Shown here: piece after piece, positions 26,764 through 35,807 of the stretch
How positions within the stretch are numbered: position 1 is the first letter of the stretch
Layout: each line of letters opens with the position of its first letter
NCBI GenBank assembly: GCA_003514385.1
Contig: DOQR01000005.1
Location: forward strand, 95,553 to 159,552
Origin: Oscillospiraceae bacterium
GTDB taxonomy: Bacteria; Bacillota; Clostridia; Oscillospirales; Acutalibacteraceae
Reading direction: 5' to 3'
DNA length: 64,000 nt
Position numbers and translations under genes: made by a program
Notes under the pieces: generated by a model
Databases searched by the model: none
What the model was told of the DNA's origin: nothing
What the model saw: only the letters and a program-made list of their open reading frames with translations

Positions 26764-29028
26764 ATGGCTATTAAAAACAGGAAAAAAAGAATAACGGCGA
26801 GGATATCGGCTCTGCTGCTTTCTGCGGCAATGCTCTGCTCCCTGAGCGCGTGCTCCGACCCTGTTGCCGTGACGAAAATAAAAGGCACGCCCACCGAGGC
26901 GGGCGCGGCGGAATCGACTCTGCTCCATTCCGTCGGCGATAAAGCCAACCTTCAGCAGGTCGGCAAATCCGGACTTATCGAGCTGCTCTTTGACGAGAGC
27001 ACATATTCCGTCTGCGTCGCCGATCTTTCCCATGACGACAGCGAAAAGCTCTGGTCTGCGCTCCCGACTCAGGAGAATTCGGGTGCCGCAACGGCGACTC
27101 TTGAAATCGTCAGCGGAGACACACTCTATAAGCTCAATACTCAGGATAACAGCGTGTCGTTCCAGAATGCCCAGTGCAGCTTTGCCGACGACGCTCTGAG
27201 TGTTACTTATATTCTAACTCCCGACACCGCAACTGCACACAAAGAAAAATATGAAAAAGGCGATATAGCTTTCAAGCTTGTCGTCAATTATCAGATAAAA
27301 GACGGCAGCGTCTATGTCAGCGCGAAATATGAAAATCTCGTTGCGGATTCCGACGCAAAGCTCACGAAACTCAGCCTTCTCAACTTCTTCGGCGCTTATT
27401 CCGAGCCCCAGCAGGGCGATTATATCTTTGTCCCCGACGGCAGCGGCGCGCTCATAAAGACCGACACGAGAGACGATTCATTTGACAGCGAACTGAGCTT
27501 CCCGGTTTATGGCGGCGACGCGGCATCCGGCCACGCAAACAGCGGCACCGCAAATGCTCTTATTCCCGCATATGGTATGAAGCAGGGGAACAACGCCTTT
27601 GTCACAATAATCAACAGCGGCGATGCGATAGCTACCGTCAGCGCGGACAGAGTCAGGGGCGGCAACGATTTTTATGAAGCCGGCGTGTCGTTTGATATCA
27701 CACCCTGCACTGAATCAAAAGGAAAGTTTTATATGAGCTCCGAGTCCTATGACGGCGATATCGGGCTTTGCATACGCTTCCTCGGCGGCTCGAATGCAGA
27801 TTATACGGGCATGGCAGCTGCGGCGCGTGAACAGCTGATAAGGGAGCGAATACTCTCGACAAGAACGGCCGAAGAGCAGGAGTACCTGCCTCTTGATCTG
27901 ACCGTTATCGGCGTTTCGGACGACACCCTGTTCTCGTTCAAGCGACTGAATCTCAGAAAAGAAAAGACCTTTACCGACTTCGAGCAGGCTCTCGATATGC
28001 TCACGCGAATGAAGTCGAAGGGCATAAACTCAATAAAACTGCGCTACAAGGGCGCACTGACCGGTGGAACGGATCAGTCGAGCATAATGACGGCGTCTCT
28101 GCTTGCCCGTCTCGGCACTCGCTCCGACCTGAAAGATCTTGTCGAATATGTCAACGCGCAGAACATGGAGATGTATCTCGATGTCAATCTGCTCTCCGCG
28201 GCAAAGGGGGATTCGTTCTCTTCGAGCAAGACCGCCGGTAGCATCTTCAGCAAAAAGGCAGAGTACAATGCAATAAACAAGAGTCCGCTCGGAAAAGACA
28301 AATACGCAAAACGTCTACTCGGCATGAAGTATGTTGAAAGATCGATAATCGAGATACTCAGAGATACGAGATTCTCACAGTTTACCGGCTTCTGTCTCAA
28401 CGATGTCGGCAGTCTGCTCTATTCCGATTATAAGAACGGCTTCAATCGTCAGAAGAGTGCGGAAATGATATCCGAACAGCTTCCGTCGCTAACCGCTAAT
28501 ATGAAGCTTATGACCGACACCGGCAATTTCCGCGTCATAAAGAATGTCAGCTTTATTTCGCATCTGCCGACCTCTGCGTCACAGAGCCGCTCGGCATATG
28601 TCAGTGTGCCGTTTTTGCAGCTCGTTCTTCACGGAATAGTCGGTTATTCCGGAGAGCCGCTCAACTTCAGTGAAAACGCCAAAACTTCGTTCCTGCGCTG
28701 CGTCGAATACGGTGCAAGTCCCGCTTATGAGTGGACATATTCTGGTACCTATGCGGACAAAAAGAATAAGTCCGGCGAAGACAGTACAGAGGCCTCCGGA
28801 GTCTATTACGAAAATTGGATAGCTTCAGCGTCAGAGTTCTATGAGCGTGCCGATGCGGCTCTCAAGGATCTCCAGGCTTCGCGCATGACCTCGCACAGCG
28901 AGATAATGGGCGGCGTGTTCTGCACGGAGTACGACACAGGAGCAAAAATCTATGTCAACTATACCGAATCCGATGTGACCGTCAGCGGTATAACTGTCCC
29001 GGCAGGGGACTTCATCAGAATTAACTGA
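26764..29028 (+). CDS. large surface lipoprotein, DUF5696-like
   Basis: A 754-residue lipoprotein: basic KNRKKR, hydrophobic core and lipobox SLSAC with Cys30. The middle part (FVPDGSGALIKTDT, AYGMKQGNNAFVTIINSGDAIATV) matches what I recall of DUF5696 proteins, which occur in Bacillota beside polysaccharide-uptake genes and probably have a glycosidase-like barrel (residues about 370-640, with SIKLRYKGALTGG and GFCLNDVGSLLYSDYKNG). No catalytic pair can be assigned with certainty. GGGAG precedes ATG 26764. The upstream two-component system may control it; the tautomerase gene follows at 21 bases. Confidence 0.75.
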   Translation: MAIKNRKKRITARISALLLSAAMLCSLSACSDPVAVTKIKGTPTEAGAAESTLLHSVGDKANLQQVGKSGLIELLFDESTYSVCVADLSHDDSEKLWSALPTQENSGAATATLEIVSGDTLYKLNTQDNSVSFQNAQCSFADDALSVTYILTPDTATAHKEKYEKGDIAFKLVVNYQIKDGSVYVSAKYENLVADSDAKLTKLSLLNFFGAYSEPQQGDYIFVPDGSGALIKTDTRDDSFDSELSFPVYGGDAASGHANSGTANALIPAYGMKQGNNAFVTIINSGDAIATVSADRVRGGNDFYEAGVSFDITPCTESKGKFYMSSESYDGDIGLCIRFLGGSNADYTGMAAAAREQLIRERILSTRTAEEQEYLPLDLTVIGVSDDTLFSFKRLNLRKEKTFTDFEQALDMLTRMKSKGINSIKLRYKGALTGGTDQSSIMTASLLARLGTRSDLKDLVEYVNAQNMEMYLDVNLLSAAKGDSFSSSKTAGSIFSKKAEYNAINKSPLGKDKYAKRLLGMKYVERSIIEILRDTRFSQFTGFCLNDVGSLLYSDYKNGFNRQKSAEMISEQLPSLTANMKLMTDTGNFRVIKNVSFISHLPTSASQSRSAYVSVPFLQLVLHGIVGYSGEPLNFSENAKTSFLRCVEYGASPAYEWTYSGTYADKKNKSGEDSTEASGVYYENWIASASEFYERADAALKDLQASRMTSHSEIMGGVFCTEYDTGAKIYVNYTESDVTVSGITVPAGDFIRIN

Positions 29029-29049
29029 TAACAGAAAAGGAGTATAACC

Positions 29050-29394
29050 ATGCCCTATATCAGCACGAAAACAAATATCGAACTTGCAAAAGAAAAGCGA
29101 GATGCACTCGCCGCAAAATACGGCAAGATAATCTCTCTCGTTCCGGGAAAGACCGAGCGCTGGCTCATGCTTTCGTTTGACGATAAAGCGACAATGTATT
29201 TCGGCGGCAAAAGTGATGAGCCCATGGCTTATATCGAACTGAGCCTTTTCGGCGGTGCGTCGGATGCGGTCTATGATAAGCTGACTGCGGCTATCTGTGA
29301 CGCAGTGTCCGCAGAGACAGGAATAGCTCCCGCCAATATCTATGTCAAATACGAAGAGGCGGAGCATTGGGGCTGGAACAGCTCTAATTTCTGA
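29050..29394 (+). CDS. MIF-like tautomerase family protein
   Basis: A 114-residue protein of the macrophage-migration-inhibitory-factor/phenylpyruvate tautomerase family. Pro2, which becomes the catalytic N-terminal base after Met removal, is present (MPYISTKTN). The motifs KTERWLMLSFDD, MAYIELSLFGG and the C-terminal EEAEHWGWNSSNF fit the family. It probably forms a trimer and acts in the cytoplasm; the physiological substrate of bacterial members is unclear. AAAAGGAG precedes the ATG and the gene shares the transcript of the lipoprotein. Confidence 0.88.
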   Translation: MPYISTKTNIELAKEKRDALAAKYGKIISLVPGKTERWLMLSFDDKATMYFGGKSDEPMAYIELSLFGGASDAVYDKLTAAICDAVSAETGIAPANIYVKYEEAEHWGWNSSNF

Positions 29395-29441
29395 TGCTTT
29401 ATTGTAATACAAATTAAGACCTTTTTGGTGGATGAGTTAAA

Positions 29442-30797
29442 ATGATAAAAAGTGTACTGATAGTTGTGCCGCATCCTGATGACGAAATAAATGTTGCAGG
29501 AACAGTAATAGATCAGTTGAAAAAGGGCAATGCGGAAATATATGTGCTCATGTGTACATACGGTGATTATTATCCGAAGGTGACTCAGAAGAGGTTTGCA
29601 GAAATGAAGAGAGCCGCCGCTTTGCTGGGCATACCATTCAAAAATTATATTTTTCTCGGCTTCGGTGACGGATGGAAGGGCGAATGTCTGTATTTTGCTG
29701 CCGACAGAGCTTGTTCACATGCCGGAAAAATGGAGACATATGCGCTTAATGAAGAAGCGGTTGATTTTTCGTATATAAAAAACGGCTATCATGTGCCGTA
29801 TAACAGGGATTCGTATAAAAAAAGTGTTATGTCGGTTATTGCGGATATAAAACCGGATTTGATAATCGGCGTTGATGTTGATGACCATGATGATCATAAA
29901 ATCTGTTCTCTGATGCTTGATGAAGCAATAGGTGAGATTATTAAATGCGATCCGGAATACAGACCGTTGGTACTTAAAAAATTTGCGTATATGTCCGTGT
30001 GGAACGGCAAAAATGATTACTTTTCTGCAATCCCCGTTGAGTCGCTGGGATCGGGAAATACGCAGAATGACTCGGTCTGTTATCCGTATCTGTGGGATGA
30101 CCGCATGTGTGTGAAAGTTTCTGAAAATCTGTTAGGATTGGATTATTGGAATAATTCGGTGTACAAAGCATTGAATTCATATAAGACTCAGGAAGGAAAA
30201 ATATTCTTTCAAAAGGTAGTCAATTCCGACGCTACATATTGGTACAGAAGCGTTAACTCGCTGTCATACAAAGCAAAGGTGCGTGTCTCGTCTGGAGAAG
30301 CATGTGTACTTAATGATTTTTGTATCGCAGATGTCAATATATGCGGCAGACCTTCACAAAAATCGTGGAAACCTTTAGATAGTACTCCTTGGATACAGTA
30401 TAATTGGGACGAAATTGTATCTGCGGAAAAAATATATATTTATCTCAAACCACAGGATGGTGCAGAGCAAACCGTTCACATTTTCGGTGACGAAATTGAA
30501 CTTATGAATGCTCGCATTGCAGGAAACAAAAATATAATTAAGATTGACTTACCTTTAGGAACAAAGGTGAGCAGTTTGCGCCTGTCCTTTGAAAGTGGCA
30601 ACATTGCGGTTACGGAACTGGAAATTTATGACGGAGAAGTGAAGGTTCCGTGGAATTGCCTTCCGTTTATTCAGGGAAAAACGGTGCTAAAAAGAAGCAA
30701 GGCATTATGCAGGATGGTATTCTTAGTTTACAGATTGGATGTTTTGATAACGAGCAGAATAAAACGTAAATTAAAGTTCGCTTTGAGAGGAAAATAA
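29442..30797 (+). CDS. PIG-L family N-acyl sugar deacetylase with extra C-terminal domain
   Basis: A 451-residue protein. Residues 1-240 are a PIG-L/LmbE deacetylase: the zinc motif PHPDDE (His11, Asp13 or Asp14) and the second part DDHDDHKIC near 148. The family removes acetyl groups from GlcNAc-like sugars. Residues about 290-410 form a beta-rich domain (WIQYNWDEIVSAEKIYIYL, then VTELEIYDGE) that looks discoidin-like, and the extreme C-terminus is basic and hydrophobic. The gene is clearly richer in A+T than the genes before it and marks the start of the polysaccharide region. It may de-N-acetylate the polymer or a precursor (inference). Confidence 0.82.
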   Translation: MIKSVLIVVPHPDDEINVAGTVIDQLKKGNAEIYVLMCTYGDYYPKVTQKRFAEMKRAAALLGIPFKNYIFLGFGDGWKGECLYFAADRACSHAGKMETYALNEEAVDFSYIKNGYHVPYNRDSYKKSVMSVIADIKPDLIIGVDVDDHDDHKICSLMLDEAIGEIIKCDPEYRPLVLKKFAYMSVWNGKNDYFSAIPVESLGSGNTQNDSVCYPYLWDDRMCVKVSENLLGLDYWNNSVYKALNSYKTQEGKIFFQKVVNSDATYWYRSVNSLSYKAKVRVSSGEACVLNDFCIADVNICGRPSQKSWKPLDSTPWIQYNWDEIVSAEKIYIYLKPQDGAEQTVHIFGDEIELMNARIAGNKNIIKIDLPLGTKVSSLRLSFESGNIAVTELEIYDGEVKVPWNCLPFIQGKTVLKRSKALCRMVFLVYRLDVLITSRIKRKLKFALRGK

Positions 30798-30801
30798 GGC
30801 T

Positions 30802-30836
30802 GTGTGGGTTGGTATTGAACTGATCCACATTTTTAT
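30802..30836 (+). terminator. candidate terminator after the PIG-L gene
   Basis: An 8-bp imperfect stem (TGTGGGTT / GATCCACA with two wobble pairs) followed by five T. Weak but well placed. The A+T-rich stretch from here to 30936 holds nothing else I can recognise. Confidence 0.45.
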
Positions 30837-30936
30837 TACTAATTAATTTCGATATAACGATTTAATTTTTACGTTGTAACTTGAATTAAGTACAAAAATA
30901 CCCAAATTATACACAAATTATATTTTAAGTTCTGTA

Positions 30937-30965
30937 TTGACAGTGTGAAAATATGAATATATAAT
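30937..30965 (+). promoter_or_regulatory. consensus promoter of the polysaccharide dehydratase gene
   Basis: Perfect TTGACA, 17 bp, perfect TATAAT. The predicted transcript start near 30972 leaves only ten bases before ATG 30982 and supports the TTG start at 31003. Confidence 0.88.
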
Positions 30966-31002
30966 TTAACCAATAATAGAGATGGGAAACGGAGTGGCAA
31001 CT

Positions 31003-32928
31003 TTGAAAAAGCGCGATTTGATAGTGACGCTTTTATATTTTATTGATACATCTGTGCTGATTCTTTCGCTTATGTTTTCTATATGGATGCGAAACGAATT
31101 CCAAGTTGAAGCACTTGTAAAAGAGATCACCCGCGGCAGTTTCTGGTTGAGTATGGTTGTGCTTGCCGTTATATATGCCTGCGTGTTCACTTTGTCGAGA
31201 ACTTATCAGGTGCTTTGGGAGTATGCTTCCATGCGCGATGCGTGTATAGTTGCGGTATGTGCTATGAGCTCGTCGATAGCATTTGCCCTCATCAGAACTG
31301 CACTGAAATTCCCTTATTTTGCGCCGAGTGTGTATATTATGGCGGTTCTGCTTTCCGGTGCTGGCGTAGTGGCTGTCAGAATGGTGCTCAGAACGCTCAG
31401 ACGCAAGCCGTGGAGAGGTATTACACCAAAGTCAAACCGCAACAATACCATGATAATCGGTGCCGGTGACGCTGCAAATATATTGATCCACGAGATAAAA
31501 ACAAGTCCCAATATGGAATATTATCCGGTTTGTATTCTTGATGATTCGCCGGATAAAAAGCGCAGCACTGTATACGGTGTTAAAGTCATAGGCAAATGCG
31601 ATAAGATAGAGGAAGCTGCCGAAAAATATAATATCAAGACTATAATTTTTGCCATTCCGTCCGCGACTCCGGAACGCAAGGGTGAGATACTTCGGCGCTG
31701 CTCAAAGACCGGTTGTGTCGTCAAGACGCTCCCGAGCATCGGACAGATGATAGATAAGAAGATGGGACTTTCAAATATCCGTTCCATCAATATAGAAGAT
31801 CTTCTCGGCCGTCCGCCGATAAAAATAAAGCTCGATTCCGTCATGGACTATGTCAGCGGAAAGACGGTTCTCGTCACTGGCGGCGGCGGATCGATAGGCA
31901 GCGAGCTTTGCCGTCAGATAGCGGAACATTCGCCGCACAAGCTTATTATCTTTGATATTTACGAGAACAACGCTTATAATATTCAGAACGAGCTTCTGCG
32001 CACGCATCCGGAAGTCGATGTCAAAGTCCTCATAGGCTCCGTCAGAGACGGCAAGCGTCTTGAATCCGTATTTGCAAGGTACCATCCGAACATCGTTTAT
32101 CATGCCGCGGCTCATAAGCATGTGCCTCTTATGGAGGACAACCCTAACGAGGCAGTCAAGAACAATGTTTTCGGCACTCTCAAAACGGTTCGGGCGGCGG
32201 ACAAGTTCGGTGTCGAACGCTTTGTACTTATTTCGACGGATAAGGCGGTCAATCCCACGAACATTATGGGCGCGACAAAGCGTATTTGTGAGATGATAGT
32301 CCAAACCTATAACAAACATTCCGATACCGAGTTCGTCGCGGTCAGATTCGGCAATGTCCTCGGCTCGAACGGTTCCGTTATTCCGCTTTTTAAGGATCAG
32401 ATAGCAAACGGCGGCCCCGTAACGGTCACACACAAGGATATTATCCGTTATTTCATGACCATTCCGGAGGCAGTGTCCCTCGTCCTCCAGGCAGGCGCTT
32501 CCGCGAAGGGCGGCGAAATATTTGTTCTCGATATGGGCGAGCCTGTGAAGATAGTCGACCTCGCGGAAAATATCATCAGACTTTCGGGGTATACGCCTTA
32601 CAAGGATATTGATATAAAGTTTACTGGCCTTCGCCCTGGAGAAAAGCTCTATGAGGAGTTGCTTATGGACGAAGAGGGACTCGAGGCGACTGCAAACAAT
32701 CTCATACATATCGGCAAACCTATTGATATAAACGAGAACGATTTCTTTGCCGGTCTCGAGGAACTCAGTGAAATAATGTATGATGACAATGCCGATGTGC
32801 GCAGGGTCGTTAAGAAAATAGTCAAGACATACAAAGAACCCGGAACGGAAGCGCCTTCTGTCACCTTCCTCAAAAAAGAGGAGGAGATGGTTCTCAAAGG
32901 TGAGCGCGTTGCGGTATCTGCAGAATAA
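31003..32928 (+). CDS. membrane-bound UDP-sugar 4,6-dehydratase (PglF/WbpM/CapD type)
   Basis: A 641-residue protein. Four membrane segments lie in the first 130 residues, followed by a CoA-binding-like Rossmann domain (NTMIIGAGDAANILIHE) and a short-chain dehydrogenase domain from about 290. The latter has the nucleotide loop VTGGGGSIGSELC, HAAAHKHVPLMEDNP and STDKAVNPTNIMGATKR, with Met in place of the usual catalytic Tyr, as in PglF and WbpM. These enzymes convert UDP-GlcNAc to a 4-keto-6-deoxy sugar. No matching aminotransferase is in the window. TTG 31003 is chosen: GGAGTG lies six bases upstream and the promoter is too near to ATG 30982. A terminator follows, so this is a separate unit ahead of the main operon. 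Confidence 0.9.
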   Translation: MKKRDLIVTLLYFIDTSVLILSLMFSIWMRNEFQVEALVKEITRGSFWLSMVVLAVIYACVFTLSRTYQVLWEYASMRDACIVAVCAMSSSIAFALIRTALKFPYFAPSVYIMAVLLSGAGVVAVRMVLRTLRRKPWRGITPKSNRNNTMIIGAGDAANILIHEIKTSPNMEYYPVCILDDSPDKKRSTVYGVKVIGKCDKIEEAAEKYNIKTIIFAIPSATPERKGEILRRCSKTGCVVKTLPSIGQMIDKKMGLSNIRSINIEDLLGRPPIKIKLDSVMDYVSGKTVLVTGGGGSIGSELCRQIAEHSPHKLIIFDIYENNAYNIQNELLRTHPEVDVKVLIGSVRDGKRLESVFARYHPNIVYHAAAHKHVPLMEDNPNEAVKNNVFGTLKTVRAADKFGVERFVLISTDKAVNPTNIMGATKRICEMIVQTYNKHSDTEFVAVRFGNVLGSNGSVIPLFKDQIANGGPVTVTHKDIIRYFMTIPEAVSLVLQAGASAKGGEIFVLDMGEPVKIVDLAENIIRLSGYTPYKDIDIKFTGLRPGEKLYEELLMDEEGLEATANNLIHIGKPIDINENDFFAGLEELSEIMYDDNADVRRVVKKIVKTYKEPGTEAPSVTFLKKEEEMVLKGERVAVSAE

Positions 32929-32930
32929 AT

Positions 32931-32969
32931 AAAAACAGCAGTGCGGTATTTTGCCGTGCTGCTGTTTTT
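32931..32969 (+). terminator. terminator after the dehydratase gene
   Basis: A long nearly perfect stem (AAAAACAGCAG.. / ..CTGCTGTTTTT) ending in five T. Confidence 0.82.
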
Positions 32970-33083
32970 GCGTTAAAAAGTAATGCCGTATTTGTTTGAA
33001 AATGTCCGAATTTCAGAAATTATGCTTGCTTTTTGCAAATTTTTATGTGATTTATACAAATGTGTTTTTACAACAAAAGACTG

Positions 33084-33112
33084 TTGAAAATTTTCATATA
33101 TATTGGTATAAT
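33084..33112 (+). promoter_or_regulatory. promoter of the main polysaccharide operon
   Basis: TTGAAA, 17 bp, perfect TATAAT. A short hairpin (GCGCT-CGCA-AGCGC, 33128-33141) lies in the 5' leader ahead of the GGAGGG ribosome site. No terminator is evident from here to 55092, which suggests a transcript of about 22 kb. Confidence 0.82.
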
Positions 33113-33163
33113 TAAAGCTAGGTAAATGCGCTCGCAAGCGCGCATATCTTTGGAGGGATGTTT

Positions 33164-33784
33164 TTGTATAAAGGCGTTAAAAGAGCTCTGGATGTAACAT
33201 TTTCTCTCATAGGCACGGTGGTGTCCTCGCCGCTCCTTCTCGCTGTTGCCGCGGCTGTGAAGCTTGATTCAAAAGGTCCCGTGATTTTCAAACAGGAGCG
33301 CCTCGGAAAAGACGGAAAAGTATTTGAAATGTATAAGTTCCGTTCGATGTGTGTCGGCGCGGAGCATATGGGAACAGGTCAGTATTCGTATAAGGGCGAC
33401 AGCCGTGTGACCCGTGTCGGAAAAATAATAAGAGCGACCAGCCTTGATGAATTGCCGCAGTTTATAAATATTCTCAGAGGCGATATGAGTTTTATCGGCC
33501 CACGTCCGACCCTTACTTATCACCCGTGGAAGCTCGAAGAATACACTGACTTTCAGCGCAGACGCTTTGAGGTGCGTCCGGGAATAACCGGTCTTGCGCA
33601 GGTTCACGGCAGAAAGGCGATTGACTGGAACGACAGAATAAAGTACGATGTTGAGTATGTGGATAATCTCTCGCTCGGACTTGACTGCAAAATTCTGTTC
33701 CAAACCGTTTGGAATGTCCTGGCGATGAAAGACAACGACAATGTCGGTGAAACTTCGGAGACGAAGGAGAACAAAGATGCTTAA
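33164..33784 (+). CDS. undecaprenyl-phosphate phosphosugar transferase (PglC type)
   Basis: A 206-residue monotopic enzyme that starts polymer synthesis by moving a sugar-phosphate from UDP-sugar to undecaprenyl phosphate. One N-terminal membrane segment (about 8-34), then [34 protein letters not shown] (catalytic Asp-Glu pair), SFIGPRPTL and [10 protein letters not shown]. Length fits the short PglC-like form. GGAGGG at 33152-33157 is only one base from ATG 33158 but six bases from TTG 33164, so TTG is the likely start. Its last 8 bases overlap the next gene. Confidence 0.92.
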   Translation: MYKGVKRALDVTFSLIGTVVSSPLLLAVAAAVKLDSKGPVIFKQERLGKDGKVFEMYKFRSMCVGAEHMGTGQYSYKGDSRVTRVGKIIRATSLDELPQFINILRGDMSFIGPRPTLTYHPWKLEEYTDFQRRRFEVRPGITGLAQVHGRKAIDWNDRIKYDVEYVDNLSLGLDCKILFQTVWNVLAMKDNDNVGETSETKENKDA

Positions 33785-34598
33785 GTTAATATACATAACA
33801 AATGACCCGGAGATAGCTTCGATAGCTGACAGAGCGGGCGTTGACAGAATATTTATCGACCTCGAACGGTACGGCAAGGAGGAACGCCAGAAAAACTGGA
33901 ATTCCGTGAAATCAAAGCACAGTATTTCGGATATCCCGAAAGTGAAATCGACGGTCAGAAATGCGCAGATATTTGTGCGAACCGACCCGATTTTTGACGG
34001 CTTTTCGGATGAACTCGAAGGTGTTCTTGCCTGCAAGCCCGATGTTGTCATGCTGCCGTATTTCAAAACCGTCCGTGAAGTTGAGACTTTTATAAAAGCG
34101 GTCGACGGCAGAGCAACAACTTCGCTTTTGCTCGAAACCAGAGAAGCTGCGGAACAGATAGACGATATAATTTCAGTCGGAGGCATTGATGAAATACATA
34201 TCGGTCTCAATGATCTTTCCCATTCCTACGGCAAGAAGTTCCTTTTTGAGGAGCTGGCAGATGGCACAGTAGACAGGCTTGTTGAACGTTTCAAAGCCGA
34301 CGGAATCAAGAACTATGGCTTTGGCGGAATAGCCTCGCTCGGAAACGGACTTTTGCCCGCCGAAATGGTAATTCCAGAGCATTACAGGCTCGGATCAAAC
34401 TGCGCGATACTTTCCCGCGCATTCTGCGATGTTTCAGAGATTGGCGATATCAACGAGATGCGACGCATCTTCGACGAGGGTGTGAGCGCAATACGCGATT
34501 ATGAAAAGAAGTGCGCCGCTATGAGCGAACGGGAGCTTTTGAAAAATTCTGCGGCTCTCAAACAATGCGTTGAAGAAATAGTCAGCAATATGCAGTAA
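33777..34598 (+). CDS. HpcH/HpaI aldolase-like TIM-barrel protein in the polysaccharide operon
   Basis: A 273-residue protein of the HpcH/HpaI aldolase/citrate-lyase-beta superfamily. Visible features: IFIDLERYGK near residue 27, IFVRTDPIFDG near 64, the metal-ligand Glu in LLLETREA near 120, and IHIGLNDLS near 140, where the Asp is the second ligand. The family forms or cleaves C-C bonds using pyruvate, oxaloacetate or acyl-CoA. In this place it could make an unusual acidic or branched sugar, or a pyruvate-derived substituent, but that is inference. GAAGGAG precedes ATG 33777; it overlaps the phosphosugar transferase gene by 8 bases, so translation is coupled. Confidence 0.78.
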   Translation: MLKLIYITNDPEIASIADRAGVDRIFIDLERYGKEERQKNWNSVKSKHSISDIPKVKSTVRNAQIFVRTDPIFDGFSDELEGVLACKPDVVMLPYFKTVREVETFIKAVDGRATTSLLLETREAAEQIDDIISVGGIDEIHIGLNDLSHSYGKKFLFEELADGTVDRLVERFKADGIKNYGFGGIASLGNGLLPAEMVIPEHYRLGSNCAILSRAFCDVSEIGDINEMRRIFDEGVSAIRDYEKKCAAMSERELLKNSAALKQCVEEIVSNMQ

Positions 34599-34654
34599 TG
34601 CGCACCGGATTTGCCGCTATCGGTCGCAACGCTAAAACGATTGGAGAATAACCG

Positions 34655-35791
34655 ATGAAAGTTTTATTTGTCGCCACTGTGCGCAGCCATATCGGACAGT
34701 TCCATATGCCGTTTATCCGTGAGCTGAAAGCTCACGGAGTCGAAGTTGATGCCGCGTTTAGGGACAATTCCGCGGACAAGCCGGGACTCGATCTGTCGGC
34801 AATCGACAAAACATTTGAAGTTTCGTTCGAACGTCAGCCTCTGAGACCCAATAACATAAAGGCATATAAAACGCTTAAAAAGGTTATCGACAGCAATGAT
34901 TATGACGCCATACATTGCCACACTCCGATGGGCGCGGTGATCGCGCGCCTTGCGGCAACTGGCGCTCGAAAAAAAGGAACAAAAGTAATTTATACGGCTC
35001 ATGGTTTCCATTTCTTCAAAGGTGCGCCGTTCAAGAACTGGTTGTTCTTTTATCCGGTTGAAAAGTATCTTTCAAAATATACCGACTGCCTTATAACTAT
35101 AAACAGCGAAGATTATGCGCTCGCGCATGAGAAGAAGTTTAGAGCCGGAAAGATATATCGGGTTCACGGTGTTGGAGTCGAACTTGACCGCTTCAAGGCG
35201 GTCGACGACGAAGAAAAGGCGAGACTCAGAGCCGAATACGGCTACGACAACGATACTTTTATTATGATCTATCCCGCAGATCTCTCGGTCAGAAAGAATC
35301 AGCCGATGCTTTTCGATGCGCTTCAAAAAATAGTGCAGAAGAATAAAAATGTGAAGCTGCTCCTGCCCGGTCAGCCGATAAGGCTCGAGGAGTATAAGCA
35401 GATGGTCTCCGAACGAGGTATTGCCGAAAATGTCGATTTTCTCGGCTATCGCCGCGATATAAACAATCTTGTCGGTCTCAGTGATCTGTCCGTTGCGTCG
35501 AGCTTCCAGGAGGGTCTGCCGATAAATCTCATCGAGGCCATGGCTATGGGTAATCCGATAGTCGCTACCGATGTGCGCGGCAACAACGATGTAGTTGAGA
35601 ACGGGGTCAACGGCTATCTCGTTCCCGTCGGCGACAGCGAGATGATGGCTGAAAAAATACTCGAGCTTATGAACGACCGCGAGAAGCTTCGCGCATTCGG
35701 AGAAAACGGTCTCGATATGGTCAAGGATTTTTCAACCGAAAGTGTCAACCGCGAGATGCTGACTATCTACAGCAATCTCGGACTCATCTGA
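34655..35791 (+). CDS. GT4-family glycosyltransferase (EpsD-like)
   Basis: A 378-residue GT-B enzyme. N-terminal Rossmann half with VLFVATVRSHIGQFHMPFI and the YTAHGFHFFKGAPFKNWLF block typical of EpsD-like transferases; C-terminal half with the nucleotide-sugar motif SSFQEGLPINLIEAMAMG (EX7E type). It adds a sugar to the lipid-linked repeat unit on the inner face of the membrane. GGAG precedes the ATG; G+C content is like that of the first half of the window. Confidence 0.9.
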   Translation: MKVLFVATVRSHIGQFHMPFIRELKAHGVEVDAAFRDNSADKPGLDLSAIDKTFEVSFERQPLRPNNIKAYKTLKKVIDSNDYDAIHCHTPMGAVIARLAATGARKKGTKVIYTAHGFHFFKGAPFKNWLFFYPVEKYLSKYTDCLITINSEDYALAHEKKFRAGKIYRVHGVGVELDRFKAVDDEEKARLRAEYGYDNDTFIMIYPADLSVRKNQPMLFDALQKIVQKNKNVKLLLPGQPIRLEEYKQMVSERGIAENVDFLGYRRDINNLVGLSDLSVASSFQEGLPINLIEAMAMGNPIVATDVRGNNDVVENGVNGYLVPVGDSEMMAEKILELMNDREKLRAFGENGLDMVKDFSTESVNREMLTIYSNLGLI

Positions 35792-35807
35792 GAATAGGGG
35801 CGGCAAT

